From Clostridiaceae bacterium 14S0207 (GTDB lineage: Bacteria > Bacillota > Clostridia > Clostridiales > Clostridiaceae): a stretch of DNA of 64,000 bases. The position numbers and the translations under genes were made by a program. The notes beneath the pieces were generated by a model. That model did no database searches. It had not been told where the DNA came from and saw only the letters and a program-made list of their open reading frames with translations. Where the stretch lies: NCBI GenBank assembly GCA_003288255.1, contig CP026600.1, positions 1 through 64,000 of the forward strand, given 5' to 3'. Each line of letters starts with the position of its first letter. The first letter of the stretch is position 1. This document shows positions 24,845 through 34,095 of the stretch, piece after piece.

Positions 24845-27124
24845 TTGAAAAAATTTCTTTTTAGCAACAATAAGGGAAAAAGGAATAATAAAAAGTTAGA
24901 TATAAAGATTGATGGGAATACGAATGAAAAGGGTAAGGCTAATAATCAAAAGGTTTGTAATTATAAAAAAGTAAAGATAAAAAATATATTTAGGCTAATT
25001 AAGAAAGATAGTACGTCAAAAGGAAAAAAAGTCACTAAGAATAAAAAGACTAAAAAGTTTATGGTTATTGGGAAAAACAAATCAATAAGACAAAAAATTT
25101 CTGGGTTAATAATTATATTATTAATGCTTACATCCTTGATAACTTGTATGATAACATACATCAGAACATCCAGTATTGTAGGTAAGCAGACAAGAAGCAA
25201 TATGGTATCCGTAAGTAATAGAGCCTTAGATACCATGAATGTAATGTTGGAGAAACAAAGGTTAGAGGTAGATTCATATACTAACTTATATCAAAATAGT
25301 CAAATATTAAAAATGGTTAAAGATAAGAAAGTAGGAACATCACAGTATAAGGCATTGTTAAAATCTTTAAGTGATGAATTTGAAGAGATATGTATGGGCG
25401 GAGATATTGAAGAGATATTTTTATCAGATATTAAAGGTAATATAATTAATAGCAATATTAAAGATAATATAGGTAAAAATGTTTCTAATGAGGAATATAA
25501 TAATTCTGGGATTACGGGTATTAGATATGTAAGTGAAACTTTACCCTCAAAGATATCTAGTGATAAGGTAATAATCTTCACTAGTCCTGTTAAAGATAAA
25601 GAGGATTGTAATAGGGGGATAGGATATATAGCAGTAACTATTAAAGCTAGGTTTTTTGCTAAATATATTGAAAAAATAAGTATAGAAGGAATTAAATCTA
25701 GTCAAGCTATATTGTTAGATAATACAGGTAATATAATATATTCAAAAGATCCAAAAAAAATTGGAACTAAGTTAGAGGTTTCAGAAATACAAGATATATC
25801 ATTAAAGTTAAGAGAAGGCAAAAAGGTTAAAAATTTTGGAAACCTTACATTTATGTTTAAGGATGAATTAAAAATTAGTACTTATGAAATAGTTCCTACG
25901 GTTAATTGGATATTAGTTATATTAAGCAATAATTCAGAGGTAAAGCAACCAGTTCAAGATATAACTATGGTAATTTTGGGAGTAAGTTTATTAATTTTGA
26001 TTGCTTCTATTTGGCTAGGAAGAATATTATCAAAGTGTATAACTAAACCTATTGAAGAGGTTAAGGTATTAGTAAATAAAACAGCTCAACTAGATTTGAT
26101 AGAAGACGAAAATGTTGAAGAATTAATTGACCTAGGTGACGAAGTTGGCGTTATAGCAAGAGATATGGTAAAAATGAGAAAAATATTAAAGCATATAGTA
26201 GATGAGTTAATCAAATCATCTGATTCTATAAACAATAATGTCACTAGTGTTACTGATTTAATTAAAGAGTTAAAACAGGATACTGATGGAACATTCACAG
26301 AAACAGAAAGTTTATCTGCTTCTATGCAACAAACAGCTGCTACCGCTGAAGAAATTGCTGCATCATCAAATGAAATGGAGAATGCAGTAAGTCTTATGTC
26401 ATGTAAGGCCCAAGATGGATTTAATATGTCAGAAGAGATTTCAGAAAGGGCCACTACAATAAAACAATTATCTATGGAGTCTAGAAAACATTCAAATGAT
26501 ATATATCATAAGGTAAAAGCGGAAATGAATAGGGCAATAGAAGAGGCTAAATCAGTTAAGGAAATACATCACCTAGCTGCGGCTATATTGGCTATAACAA
26601 AACAGACAAATTTATTAGCTTTAAATGCAGCTATTGAGGCAGCAAGGGCAGGCGAGGCAGGTAAAGGATTTACTGTTGTAGCTAATGAGGTTAGAAAATT
26701 AGCAGAGAACTCTCAAAGAACTGCAGTAAGTATACAAAGAATAGTTGAAAAAGTAAGTAATTCAGTAAAAAATTTAACTTGCAGTGCAAGTAGTTTATTA
26801 AGTTTTATAGAAAAGGATGTTCAAGATAATTATGATGAGTTTATAGAGAATGCAGAACAATACAATAAAGATGCTGAGGAATTTAAAAAATTCATGGAGG
26901 AGTTTAGTAATACTTCCAGTGACTTGAACAATAGTATAACTAGTGTAGCTACGGCAATTAGTGAAGTATCTAGTACAATTGGTGAAGGCGCTGAGGGGAT
27001 TGCTAATATTGCAAATAAGACAACTAACATAGTAGATAAAACTGACATACTAGAAAAAAATACAGTATTAAATAAAGATAGTGTTGAATCTTTAAGTGAT
27101 TTAATTGAAAGATTTAAGCATTAA
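24845..27124 (+). CDS. Methyl-accepting chemotaxis protein with Lys-rich N-terminal extension
   Basis: Chemoreceptor: membrane helix 1 at about residues 86-106 ([19 protein letters not shown]), an extracellular dCache-like sensor region, membrane helix 2 ([18 protein letters not shown]), HAMP domain, and the signalling tip with [20 protein letters not shown] and EVRKLAENS. It passes signals to CheA/CheW. The start is TTG at 24845 behind GGGGGCG; the frame stays open to a TTG at 24830. Unusually, about 85 residues precede the first membrane helix and are very rich in Lys and Asn. The tip region also lacks part of the usual heptads after [12 protein letters not shown]. It is monocistronic. Confidence 0.93.
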   Translation: MKKFLFSNNKGKRNNKKLDIKIDGNTNEKGKANNQKVCNYKKVKIKNIFRLIKKDSTSKGKKVTKNKKTKKFMVIGKNKSIRQKISGLIIILLMLTSLITCMITYIRTSSIVGKQTRSNMVSVSNRALDTMNVMLEKQRLEVDSYTNLYQNSQILKMVKDKKVGTSQYKALLKSLSDEFEEICMGGDIEEIFLSDIKGNIINSNIKDNIGKNVSNEEYNNSGITGIRYVSETLPSKISSDKVIIFTSPVKDKEDCNRGIGYIAVTIKARFFAKYIEKISIEGIKSSQAILLDNTGNIIYSKDPKKIGTKLEVSEIQDISLKLREGKKVKNFGNLTFMFKDELKISTYEIVPTVNWILVILSNNSEVKQPVQDITMVILGVSLLILIASIWLGRILSKCITKPIEEVKVLVNKTAQLDLIEDENVEELIDLGDEVGVIARDMVKMRKILKHIVDELIKSSDSINNNVTSVTDLIKELKQDTDGTFTETESLSASMQQTAATAEEIAASSNEMENAVSLMSCKAQDGFNMSEEISERATTIKQLSMESRKHSNDIYHKVKAEMNRAIEEAKSVKEIHHLAAAILAITKQTNLLALNAAIEAARAGEAGKGFTVVANEVRKLAENSQRTAVSIQRIVEKVSNSVKNLTCSASSLLSFIEKDVQDNYDEFIENAEQYNKDAEEFKKFMEEFSNTSSDLNNSITSVATAISEVSSTIGEGAEGIANIANKTTNIVDKTDILEKNTVLNKDSVESLSDLIERFKH

Positions 27125-27127
27125 AAT

Positions 27128-27195
27128 ATAAAAGAGAGAATAAAATAAGAAATAAGTAAAAAAACTTTATCTTATGTTTTATCCTCTCTTTTTAT
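27128..27195. terminator. Bidirectional terminator between MCP gene and psd
   Basis: A long imperfect hairpin (AAGAGAGAATAAAATAAG with TTATCTTATG...ATCCTCTCTTTT) flanked by A and T runs, serving both converging genes. Confidence 0.8.
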
Positions 27196-27217
27196 TATGA
27201 AAGTTGTTATATTAATT

Positions 27218-28108
27218 TTATATTTTTGTTCCTATAGTTTCACCCATAGAAACCAATGTTTCTATACAATCATTACTATGTTTAATTATATCATCATGAA
27301 TCTTTATTGTATTTGATTTAAATATTAAAATAACGGTTGAACCACCAAATTTAAAATAACCCTTTTCCATACCTCTAGTTATATGTTCCGTTTCTTTGTA
27401 AGTTTGTATAATGGAACCAACGCAAGTAGCACCTACCTCCATGTATATAACATCATCAAAGTTTTTAGATTTTAAAATACTCCATTCTCTTTTATTTTCA
27501 ACAAAAACTTTTTTAATTTTTTGTAAAGAAATAGGATTTACGGAATAATATAACCCGTTTATTTTATTAGGTTTAGTGCATATACCATCATCTATAAAAT
27601 GAAATCTATGATAATCAGTAGGGCAAAGTCTAAAAACTAAGCAAGACCCACCTTCATATGTTTTTGCAAGTTTTTTATCTTGTAAAAGTTCATCTAATGA
27701 ATAATCAAAATCTTTAACACATAGGCTTTCAGTAGATTTTATATTGTTATATACTAAAAGCCTGCCATCACATGGAGAAATCAAATCATTAGTGCTTTTA
27801 CTAAAGTCGTTTATATATTTGTCGTTTAACTCTCTTATAAAAAATTCATTAAAGGAATTAAAGTCTTTAGCATTCTTTTTATATTTATCCATATTAATAT
27901 TTAGATCTACAATAAATTTATCAATTTTTTTAGCACTTAATCTACTATCACAATAAGAACCATATATCTTAGAAAAAAGTTTTTTCTTTACCAGTAGTTC
28001 TAATATACCTTTTCCAACTGGTGATGAGTATAGCCAGGTAAGTTGTTTTTCACCTGCAACATGTTCTATTTCATAAGTTTTATTTTTTCTATTATAGTAT
28101 TTTATCAT
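27218..28108 (-). CDS. psd: Phosphatidylserine decarboxylase
   Basis: Converts phosphatidylserine to phosphatidylethanolamine at the membrane. The 296-residue proenzyme has the conserved SPCDGRLL, HRFHFIDDG and the C-terminal self-cleavage motif GGST (residues 255-258), where the usual first residue is Leu or Phe-Gly. Ser257 would become the pyruvoyl group. The length fits the clostridial psd type. The start is ATG at 28108; AAAGGGG lies about 15 nt upstream, rather far. Next gene upstream is the ABC1 kinase on the same strand. Confidence 0.94.
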   Translation of the reverse strand: MIKYYNRKNKTYEIEHVAGEKQLTWLYSSPVGKGILELLVKKKLFSKIYGSYCDSRLSAKKIDKFIVDLNINMDKYKKNAKDFNSFNEFFIRELNDKYINDFSKSTNDLISPCDGRLLVYNNIKSTESLCVKDFDYSLDELLQDKKLAKTYEGGSCLVFRLCPTDYHRFHFIDDGICTKPNKINGLYYSVNPISLQKIKKVFVENKREWSILKSKNFDDVIYMEVGATCVGSIIQTYKETEHITRGMEKGYFKFGGSTVILIFKSNTIKIHDDIIKHSNDCIETLVSMGETIGTKI

Positions 28109-28184
28109 ATATACGTATATACCCCTTTCAATGATTAAAATCTTTTTAATAACTAAAATATGAATAATAATTTATGTATTTAAA

Positions 28185-29789
28185 CTAAAGTTTTCCAGAA
28201 CGTATAATTGAAATTAAAAGCCACAAGCCCATAAATGCAGCTAACAAATATCCACTAATACCTAAGATAGATATATTTAAAATTTTAGGACCTATATTAT
28301 ATACTAATATAATAGAAGAGCTTATTATCATAGAAGCTATTATAAGAGCAAATACGATTCTATTTACCATTCTATTTAAAGATCGTATTGATTTTTCTAG
28401 ACCATGAATTTTTAATTGAAGTTTAGCCCTACCATTTAAAAAGCTATCAGAGAGTTCTACAAATTTAGTTGGCATTCTAGAGGTATCTTTTATAAAAGTA
28501 CGTGTTCTAATTAAGCTATTATCTAAATTAAAATCAGAAAACAAAGATGTTTTATTTTTACTTTTAACATAGGGCCTTGCAATAGACATTATATTTATAT
28601 CTGGTGAAATTTTAACTGCTACACCTTCAACAATCACAAGACTTCTAATTAACATAGTTAAATCTTTTGGAAATTTTAAATTATTATCTTTTGCACATTT
28701 TAAAATTTCCTGTATCAGATCAGACATCTTTATATTTTTTAATGAAGTAGACATATATGCACTTAGTATATAATCAATATCTTCATATAAGTTATTCCGG
28801 TCAACGTAACCTGTTTTTATTCCAATGCTCATAATAATTGAAATAATTTTATGTATATCTTCATAAACAATTGCCATAATAAGTTCGTTTAATGCTTCTT
28901 GTAAACTTTTTGATAAAGATCCCATAAGCCCAAAATCTATAAAACAAATTTTACCATTATAAATTAGAAGGTTTCCTGGATGTGGATCTGCATGAAAAAA
29001 ATTATCTTCAAAAACCTGTTTAAAAAAAGAGAGGATTAATTTTTTACCTATGTCTTCCCTATCGTAATTATATTCTCTTAACTTGGAGAAGTTATTTATA
29101 TTAAAACCATCTATCATTTCCATGGTAATAACTTTATTGGATGAAAAATTTTCTACTATATTAGGGCTATATACATAATTACATTCTTTATTGAATTCCC
29201 TAAATTTTTTCATATTCTTAACTTCATTTGTAAAATCTAATTCTAGTTCTGTACTATATCTAAGTTCTTCTAGAGCTTCTTGAGGGTCAATTATAAAATC
29301 AGATAGCTTTAATTTAGCCAAAGAAAATATTTTAGATAATATTTCTATATCCATATTCATTTGTTTTTTTATATTAGGTCTTTGAATTTTTACAATTACA
29401 TTTTCGCCACTAAATAAGGTAGCTTTATGGACTTGTGCTATTGATGCTGAAGCTAATGGTTTTTCATCAAAAGATTTAAATGCTTTTTTTATAGATATAT
29501 TGAAGGTATTTTCAAATACATTGTTTATTGCTTCAAAGCATTCAGCAGGAACATTATTTTGTAATTTTGAAAGTTCATCAATATAAGGATCAGGTAATAT
29601 ATCTGGTCTAGTGCTTAAAATTTGACCTATTTTTATAAATGTAGGTCCAAGTTCTTCAAAAGCTTTTCTTAGATTTTTTGGTGAACTTTCATCCTGTCTT
29701 TTTATTTTCTTATCAACAACCGAACCAAAACCATAATGAGCTAAAATTTTAACTATTTCTTTAAATCTTTGAACAGAATTTTTATACAT
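28185..29789 (-). CDS. ABC1/UbiB (AarF) family atypical kinase
   Basis: A 534-residue protein of the UbiB protein-kinase-like family. The hallmark KxGQ motif is KIGQ (53-56), the Ala-rich loop is PLASASIAQVHKA (111-123), with the conserved lysine in VIVKIQRP and the segments HADPHPGNLL and FIDFGLMG. Two C-terminal membrane helices anchor it. In quinone-making bacteria UbiB aids ubiquinone synthesis; a strict anaerobe without quinones would use it otherwise, perhaps in lipid handling, which would suit its neighbour psd. The start is ATG 29789 with an in-frame stop just upstream; a strong AGGAGG lies too far (about 35 nt). Confidence 0.9.
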   Translation of the reverse strand: MYKNSVQRFKEIVKILAHYGFGSVVDKKIKRQDESSPKNLRKAFEELGPTFIKIGQILSTRPDILPDPYIDELSKLQNNVPAECFEAINNVFENTFNISIKKAFKSFDEKPLASASIAQVHKATLFSGENVIVKIQRPNIKKQMNMDIEILSKIFSLAKLKLSDFIIDPQEALEELRYSTELELDFTNEVKNMKKFREFNKECNYVYSPNIVENFSSNKVITMEMIDGFNINNFSKLREYNYDREDIGKKLILSFFKQVFEDNFFHADPHPGNLLIYNGKICFIDFGLMGSLSKSLQEALNELIMAIVYEDIHKIISIIMSIGIKTGYVDRNNLYEDIDYILSAYMSTSLKNIKMSDLIQEILKCAKDNNLKFPKDLTMLIRSLVIVEGVAVKISPDINIMSIARPYVKSKNKTSLFSDFNLDNSLIRTRTFIKDTSRMPTKFVELSDSFLNGRAKLQLKIHGLEKSIRSLNRMVNRIVFALIIASMIISSSIILVYNIGPKILNISILGISGYLLAAFMGLWLLISIIRSGKL

Positions 29790-30108
29790 GATAAATTATA
29801 TCTTTCTTAGTTCAAAAAAGACTTTACCTCCTAATTCATTACTTTTTTAGGTTCATATATGGATATTTTAACCTAATACTTTAAGTATATGCAAATTAAA
29901 GAATATGACTTAAAAATTACTAATAATAAAAAAGACAGTTAAATCATATAATACTTATTGTAGGGTAGAAAATCAACAAACTTTAGCCTTCCTTGTAAAG
30001 GCAACTTAAAATTTTGTTTGGAGAGTACCAAAAGGTACTCTCCTTACCCTATATAGCTAAATAAAAATATAATAATTAAATATAAATGAAAACAAATTCT
30101 CTATTTGG
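29790..30108. other. Gene-free region with a strong hairpin
   Basis: No ORF seen. A perfect 10-bp stem with AAAA loop lies at 30020-30043 (GGAGAGTACC / GGTACTCTCC), lacking a T run on either side. The arm also reads like a Shine-Dalgarno or anti-Shine-Dalgarno mimic (GGAGAG). Confidence 0.5.
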
Positions 30109-30160
30109 TTGACACTTCATCAAATTTGTAATATTATAAAAATGTTAAGGAAAAACTTAA
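30109..30160 (+). promoter_or_regulatory. Promoter plus 5' hairpin of tRNA-Arg(CCU)
   Basis: TTGACA (30109-30114), 17-bp spacer, TATTAT (30132-30137). The predicted start falls on TTAAG-GAAAAA-CTTAA (30145-30160), a 5-bp hairpin. Confidence 0.8.
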
Positions 30161-30166
30161 TATTTT

Positions 30167-30243
30167 GCATCCATAGCTCAGTAGGATAGAGCGTCCCCCT
30201 CCTAAGGGGAAGGCCAGGGGTTCGATTCCCTTTGGGTGCACCA
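30167..30243 (+). tRNA. tRNA-Arg(CCU)
   Basis: 77-nt cloverleaf with encoded CCA; anticodon stem-loop CCCCTCCTAAGGGG gives CCU. Confidence 0.95.
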
Positions 30244-30245
30244 TA

Positions 30246-30278
30246 AAAACCATCTAAGTTTATATTAGATGGTTTTTA
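30246..30278 (+). terminator. Terminator of tRNA-Arg(CCU)
   Basis: AAAACCATCTAA with TTAGATGGTTTT, then a T-rich tail. Confidence 0.92.
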
Positions 30279-30381
30279 TTTTAAATAAAAATAGTGTATA
30301 ATAAAAATTAAGTAATAATTATTATTAATAAAACAACCGATATATTCTTTAATATAAAATTTAGTAAATAGGAGCTTTTAT

Positions 30382-30864
30382 ATGAGTGAAACAATTCATA
30401 GTAAGTTTATGAAAGAAGCATTAAAAGAATCAAAAAAGGCTTTAGAATTAGATGAAGTACCTGTAGGAGCTATTATTGTAAAGGATAATATAATTATTAG
30501 TAGAGCCTACAATTTAAGAGAAAAATTAAATGATCCTACAGCCCATGCAGAAATAATAGCTATAAAAAAGGCATGTGAAAAGCTACAAAATTGGAGGCTT
30601 ACTGGGTGTTCTATGTATGTAACTTTAGAGCCTTGTCCCATGTGTGCAGGAGCAATTGTTCAAAGTAGAATATCCAATCTTTATATAGGTACATTTGATT
30701 ATACATGTGGGGCTTGTGGTTCCGTGTTAAATATAACCAATAATGATTATATTAATAGTTTTACCAATACTAAATGGATGTATCATGAGGAGTGTAGTAA
30801 AATTTTAAAAGATTTTTTTAAACTGAAAAGAAATAAAAATTTAAAGGAGAAAAAATATGAGTAA
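30382..30864 (+). CDS. tadA: tRNA-specific adenosine deaminase
   Basis: Deaminates A34 of tRNA-Arg(ACG) to inosine. The zinc-dependent deaminase motif is complete: H55-A-E57 in PTAHAEIIAI and PCPMC (C85, C88). The 160-residue length is standard. Start behind AGGAG. The stop overlaps the next gene by 8 nt. In many clostridia tadA sits near the SRP RNA and dnaX; here it is 5 kb upstream of them. Confidence 0.96.
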   Translation: MSETIHSKFMKEALKESKKALELDEVPVGAIIVKDNIIISRAYNLREKLNDPTAHAEIIAIKKACEKLQNWRLTGCSMYVTLEPCPMCAGAIVQSRISNLYIGTFDYTCGACGSVLNITNNDYINSFTNTKWMYHEECSKILKDFFKLKRNKNLKEKKYE

Positions 30865-31075
30865 TATAAACGAAGAGATTTTAGATAAATTAACTAAAGT
30901 ATGTGTATGTAATGCAATTTCAAGATATAGTATAAAAAAAGCTATAGTAAATGGGGCAACAACTGTAGAGGAGGTAAAGAAAGTTACTGGTTCAGGTACG
31001 GGTAGTTGCAAAGGAAGTAGATGTTGTAGAAAAATAGAAGAATTAATTAAAAAATATAACAATGAAGAAATGTAA
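30857..31075 (+). CDS. BFD-like [2Fe-2S]-binding protein
   Basis: A 72-residue protein that is one BFD-like domain, with C16-x-C18-x32-C51-x4-C56 and an extra C57. BFD-type ferredoxins hold a [2Fe-2S] cluster and pass electrons, for example to bacterioferritin, or stand as electron-transfer modules. The same pattern closes the flavoprotein at 14779-16161. It overlaps tadA by 8 nt (AAAGGAGA ribosome binding site inside tadA), so its translation is tied to tadA. Confidence 0.87.
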   Translation: MSNINEEILDKLTKVCVCNAISRYSIKKAIVNGATTVEEVKKVTGSGTGSCKGSRCCRKIEELIKKYNNEEM

Positions 31076-31119
31076 CATAGTGTTAAAAATTTAACCGTAA
31101 AAATTTTAGTTTTATAAAG

Positions 31120-31148
31120 TTGACAATTATATTAATAAAACCTAATAT
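31120..31148 (+). promoter_or_regulatory. Promoter of the ArsR-type gene
   Basis: TTGACA (31120-31125), 17-bp spacer, TAATAT (31143-31148), 34 nt before the start codon. It could be the autoregulated operator region. Confidence 0.7.
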
Positions 31149-31182
31149 ATAAACAAAATACTGATGTTTAAGAGGTGATATA

Positions 31183-31464
31183 ATGGACGGAAATTTTAAA
31201 AAATATGAACAAGATGCTGAACTTTTAAAGGTCCTTGCTCATCCAGTTAGATTATGTATAGTTAATGGACTTTTAAACAAAGGCAAATGTAATGTTTCTA
31301 AAATGCAAGAATGTTTACAAATACCTCAATCTACAGTGTCACAACATTTACAAAAATTAAAAGCTGCAGGGATTATAGCTGGTCAAAGAAATGGACTTGA
31401 AGTTTCATACATAGTAAGCAATGAAAGAGTTAAAGAAGTTGTTAAAGCCTTGGAAAATATTTAA
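31183..31464 (+). CDS. ArsR/SmtB-family transcriptional regulator
   Basis: A 93-residue winged-helix repressor. LLKVLAHPVRLCIVNGLL is the typical first helix pair and QSTVSQHLQKLKAAGII the recognition helix and wing. Cysteines are C25, C36 and C44; the ELCVCDL metal motif of ArsR/CadC is absent. A thiol-, persulfide- or Fe-S-linked signal is possible, which would suit the BFD-like neighbour, but this is inference. It has its own promoter and a following hairpin, so it is monocistronic. Confidence 0.9.
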   Translation: MDGNFKKYEQDAELLKVLAHPVRLCIVNGLLNKGKCNVSKMQECLQIPQSTVSQHLQKLKAAGIIAGQRNGLEVSYIVSNERVKEVVKALENI

Positions 31465-31757
31465 ATATTACAAACAGAATAATTTAGCTTATAGGGCTTT
31501 AAAATAAAAAAACATATATTTAAATTTAAGACGTATATACTTTAATAATTAACATAGCGGTGATGCTAAGTATTAAATTAAAGGTATATACGTTTTTAGT
31601 TTATTGTTAAAACTTTTTCATAAAAAAGAAATATTAAAGTAAAATTTTAAATATAATGAAAATTTGAACAAATATATATAAATGGTTCTGTGTTTATGAT
31701 AAAATAGCTTAATAGAAGTAGGATAAATAATTATTTTAAAGAAGTGGGGGATATAAT
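31465..31757. other. Intergenic region with long hairpin after arsR-type gene
   Basis: A long inverted repeat: ACGTATATACTTTAAT at 31531-31546 pairs, with one bulge, with the complement ending at 31593; an inner TAGC/GCTA stem and a T run follow. Read as the terminator of the regulator gene, though unusually long (about 65 nt). The rest is the promoter region of the peptidase gene (TATGATAAAAT near 31696). Confidence 0.55.
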
Positions 31758-33452
31758 ATGAAATTTAATGATATGCCATATGAAAGACCTAATATGGATA
31801 ATTATAAAGTACAATTTAATGATCTTTTAAATAAGCTAAAAAATGTATCAAATGCAGAAGAAGCTACAAAGGAAATGGAAGAGATAAATAGACTAAGAAA
31901 TGATTTTGAATCAATGTGTGCACTAGTAACTATAAGACATACTATAGATACTACTGATAAATTCTATGAAGATGAACAAGCCTATTTCGATGAAAATTAT
32001 CCGGTTTATGAAGGGTTAGTTACAGAATATTATAAGGTTATAGTAAATTCTAGATTTAAAGAAGAATTAAAAAAGAGTTTTAAGGAACAAGTATTTAATT
32101 TAGCTGAAGTTTCAATTAAGTCCTTCTCAGAAGAGATAGTTGAAGATTTACAAGTTCAAAATAAGTTATCAAGTGAATATACAAAATTGATAGCTTCTGC
32201 CAAAATTATGTTTGAGGGTGAGGAAAGAAATTTAGCGCAAATGTCTCCTTTCCAATTATCAAAAGATAGAGAAATTAGAAAAAAAGCAAGTGAAGCTAAA
32301 TTTGGATTCTATGCACAAAACCAAGATAAAATAGATGATGTCTATGATAAATTAGTCAAAGTAAGAACTAAGATGGCTAAAAAGTTAGGCTATGAAAATT
32401 TTGTTCAATTAGGATATGATAGACTAGGAAGAACGGATTATAATGCAGAAATGGTTACTAAGTTTAGGGAACAGGTAATAAAATATATTGTTCCTTTAGC
32501 AGAGGAATTACGAAAAAGACAATCTAAGAGATTAGGATTAGAATCATTAAAATATTATGATCAATCCTTCAAGTTTCTATCAGGTAATCCAACACCAAAG
32601 GGTGATTCAGATTGGATTATAGCAAATGGTAAGAAAATGTATGAAGAATTATCTTCTGAAACAGGCGAATTCTTTAATTTTATGTTAGATAATAATTTAA
32701 TGGATCTTGTTAGCAAAAAAGGAAAGGCAGGGGGAGGATATTGTCATTACCTAGGTAAGTATAAAACTCCATTTATTTTCTCTAATTTTAATGGTACATC
32801 TGGTGATGTAGATGTATTAACACATGAAGCAGGACATGCTTTTCAAGCTTATTCAAGTAGAGGCTATGATATTCCGGAGTATGGATTCCCAACTTATGAG
32901 GCATCAGAAATACACTCAATGAGTATGGAGTTTTTAACATGGCCATGGATGAATTTGTTTTTTGAAGAGGATACAGAGAAATATAAATTTATGCATCTAA
33001 GTAATGCAATATTATTCATTCCTTATGGTGTATGTGTAGATGAATTCCAGCATGTGGTATATGAAAATCCAGATATGACCCCTGAAGAAAGAAGACTCGC
33101 TTGGAGGAAATTAGAAAAAAAATATGAACCAAGTAAGAGTTATGAAGGTAATGAATTCTTAGAAAATGGAGGTTGGTGGTTTGGACAAAGACATATATTT
33201 GAAACTCCATTTTATTATATAGATTATACTTTAGCTCAAATATGTGCTCTTCAATTCTGGAAAAAGGCAAACGATAATAGAGGAAAAGCTTGGGAAGATT
33301 ATGTAAGATTCTGTAAAGAAGGAGGAAGTGAATCCTTCTTGAATTTAGTTAAAATTGCAAATTTAGTATCTCCATTTGATAATAATTGCATAAAGTCAAT
33401 TATTAATGATGTAGAAGAATGGTTAAACAAGGTAGATGATACTAGTTTATAA
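31758..33452 (+). CDS. M3-family oligoendopeptidase (PepF-like)
   Basis: A 564-residue cytoplasmic zinc metallopeptidase that degrades oligopeptides. The metal site is H356-E-A-G-H360 in DVLTHEAGHAFQAY, with the third ligand Glu384 in YEASEIHSMSMEF. The protein falls in the oligoendopeptidase F / M3B group. There is no signal peptide. Start behind GTGGGGGA. It lies alone between the ArsR unit and a gene-free region. Confidence 0.94.
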   Translation: MKFNDMPYERPNMDNYKVQFNDLLNKLKNVSNAEEATKEMEEINRLRNDFESMCALVTIRHTIDTTDKFYEDEQAYFDENYPVYEGLVTEYYKVIVNSRFKEELKKSFKEQVFNLAEVSIKSFSEEIVEDLQVQNKLSSEYTKLIASAKIMFEGEERNLAQMSPFQLSKDREIRKKASEAKFGFYAQNQDKIDDVYDKLVKVRTKMAKKLGYENFVQLGYDRLGRTDYNAEMVTKFREQVIKYIVPLAEELRKRQSKRLGLESLKYYDQSFKFLSGNPTPKGDSDWIIANGKKMYEELSSETGEFFNFMLDNNLMDLVSKKGKAGGGYCHYLGKYKTPFIFSNFNGTSGDVDVLTHEAGHAFQAYSSRGYDIPEYGFPTYEASEIHSMSMEFLTWPWMNLFFEEDTEKYKFMHLSNAILFIPYGVCVDEFQHVVYENPDMTPEERRLAWRKLEKKYEPSKSYEGNEFLENGGWWFGQRHIFETPFYYIDYTLAQICALQFWKKANDNRGKAWEDYVRFCKEGGSESFLNLVKIANLVSPFDNNCIKSIINDVEEWLNKVDDTSL

Positions 33453-33487
33453 TTTTAATTAAATGTAAAAAAGCTAATTTTTTAGTA

Positions 33488-33516
33488 TTGTCTTGTAAAC
33501 ACTAGGTTTTTATAAT
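33488..33516 (+). promoter_or_regulatory. Promoter of candidate ncRNA
   Basis: TTGTCT (33488-33493), exactly 17 bp, TATAAT (33511-33516), pointing into ORF-free DNA. Confidence 0.55.
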
Positions 33517-33522
33517 ATTGGG

Positions 33523-33762
33523 GAATGAGGATATTTCGATTGTTTGACAAATGTTACGAAAATATTAATTGAAAAATTTAATGTTAATAAAAACTTAATT
33601 TAAAATCGTTGAAAATCAATGGAGAATGATGTAGAATTTAATTATTCAATAAATATTGAAAGTTTTGTAATGTTATCCTCCAATTTTAAAAGCTATACGC
33701 TTTTAAAATTTCCACAATCCCCTTTACCCAAAAGACATCGGTACCCCTCCGATGTCTTTTAC
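33523..33762 (+). ncRNA. Candidate non-coding RNA, about 240 nt
   Basis: Bounded by a promoter-like element and a good terminator (33730-33760), with no ORF above 15 codons. Internal pairing is visible: GAGGATA (33527-33533) with TATCCTC (33674-33680), and a perfect 12-bp stem at 33682-33710. The long-range closing stem around an AT-rich middle recalls 6S RNA, but I cannot show the 6S central bubble and make no family claim. Confidence 0.45.
33730..33762 (+). terminator. Terminator ending the candidate ncRNA
   Basis: AAAAGACATCGG with CCGATGTCTTTT, 7-nt loop, T-rich tail; perfect 12-bp stem. Confidence 0.85.
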
Positions 33763-34095
33763 TTTATATAAAAATTATAGTTTTTATATTTTAAGGTATA
33801 CATATAATATGTAACATGAAAAAATGTTTTATGGCTAAAAAATTGTTACTAAGATAATGTTTTATAAGAAAGTAAAATTTATAGAATATGGTAGTTAGAA
33901 ACTTTCCATCGTAGGTATATTTATAGTTAAAACAATATAGTTAAAACAATATTGTTTTAACTATAATAAGAAAGTATATTTTAACTAAATTGTATGTTGA
34001 ATTATTACAAATATATAATAGAATATAATAAAGGGGAATGAAACGTATTACTATAAAAATTAAAAGAGATTTATATTTTACGAGGGGGAAGTAAA
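33763..34095. other. Gene-free region before GNAT gene
   Basis: AT-rich with no ORF. It contains the repeat-built palindrome at 33923-33964 (listed separately) and, near the end, the ribosome binding site CGAGGGGGAA of the next gene. Confidence 0.5.
33923..33964. repeat. Three copies of a 14-mer, two direct and one inverted
   Basis: ATAGTTAAAACAAT occurs at 33923-33936 and 33937-33950, then its exact complement at 33951-33964, so the last two make a perfect 28-bp palindrome. No T run follows. It may be an operator for the downstream GNAT gene or a mobile-element relic. Confidence 0.8.

Noticed and set aside
33523-33570. ATG frame of 15 codons at the start of the candidate ncRNA
   Set aside because: The GGGG before the ATG is too close to act as a ribosome binding site and the frame is very short.
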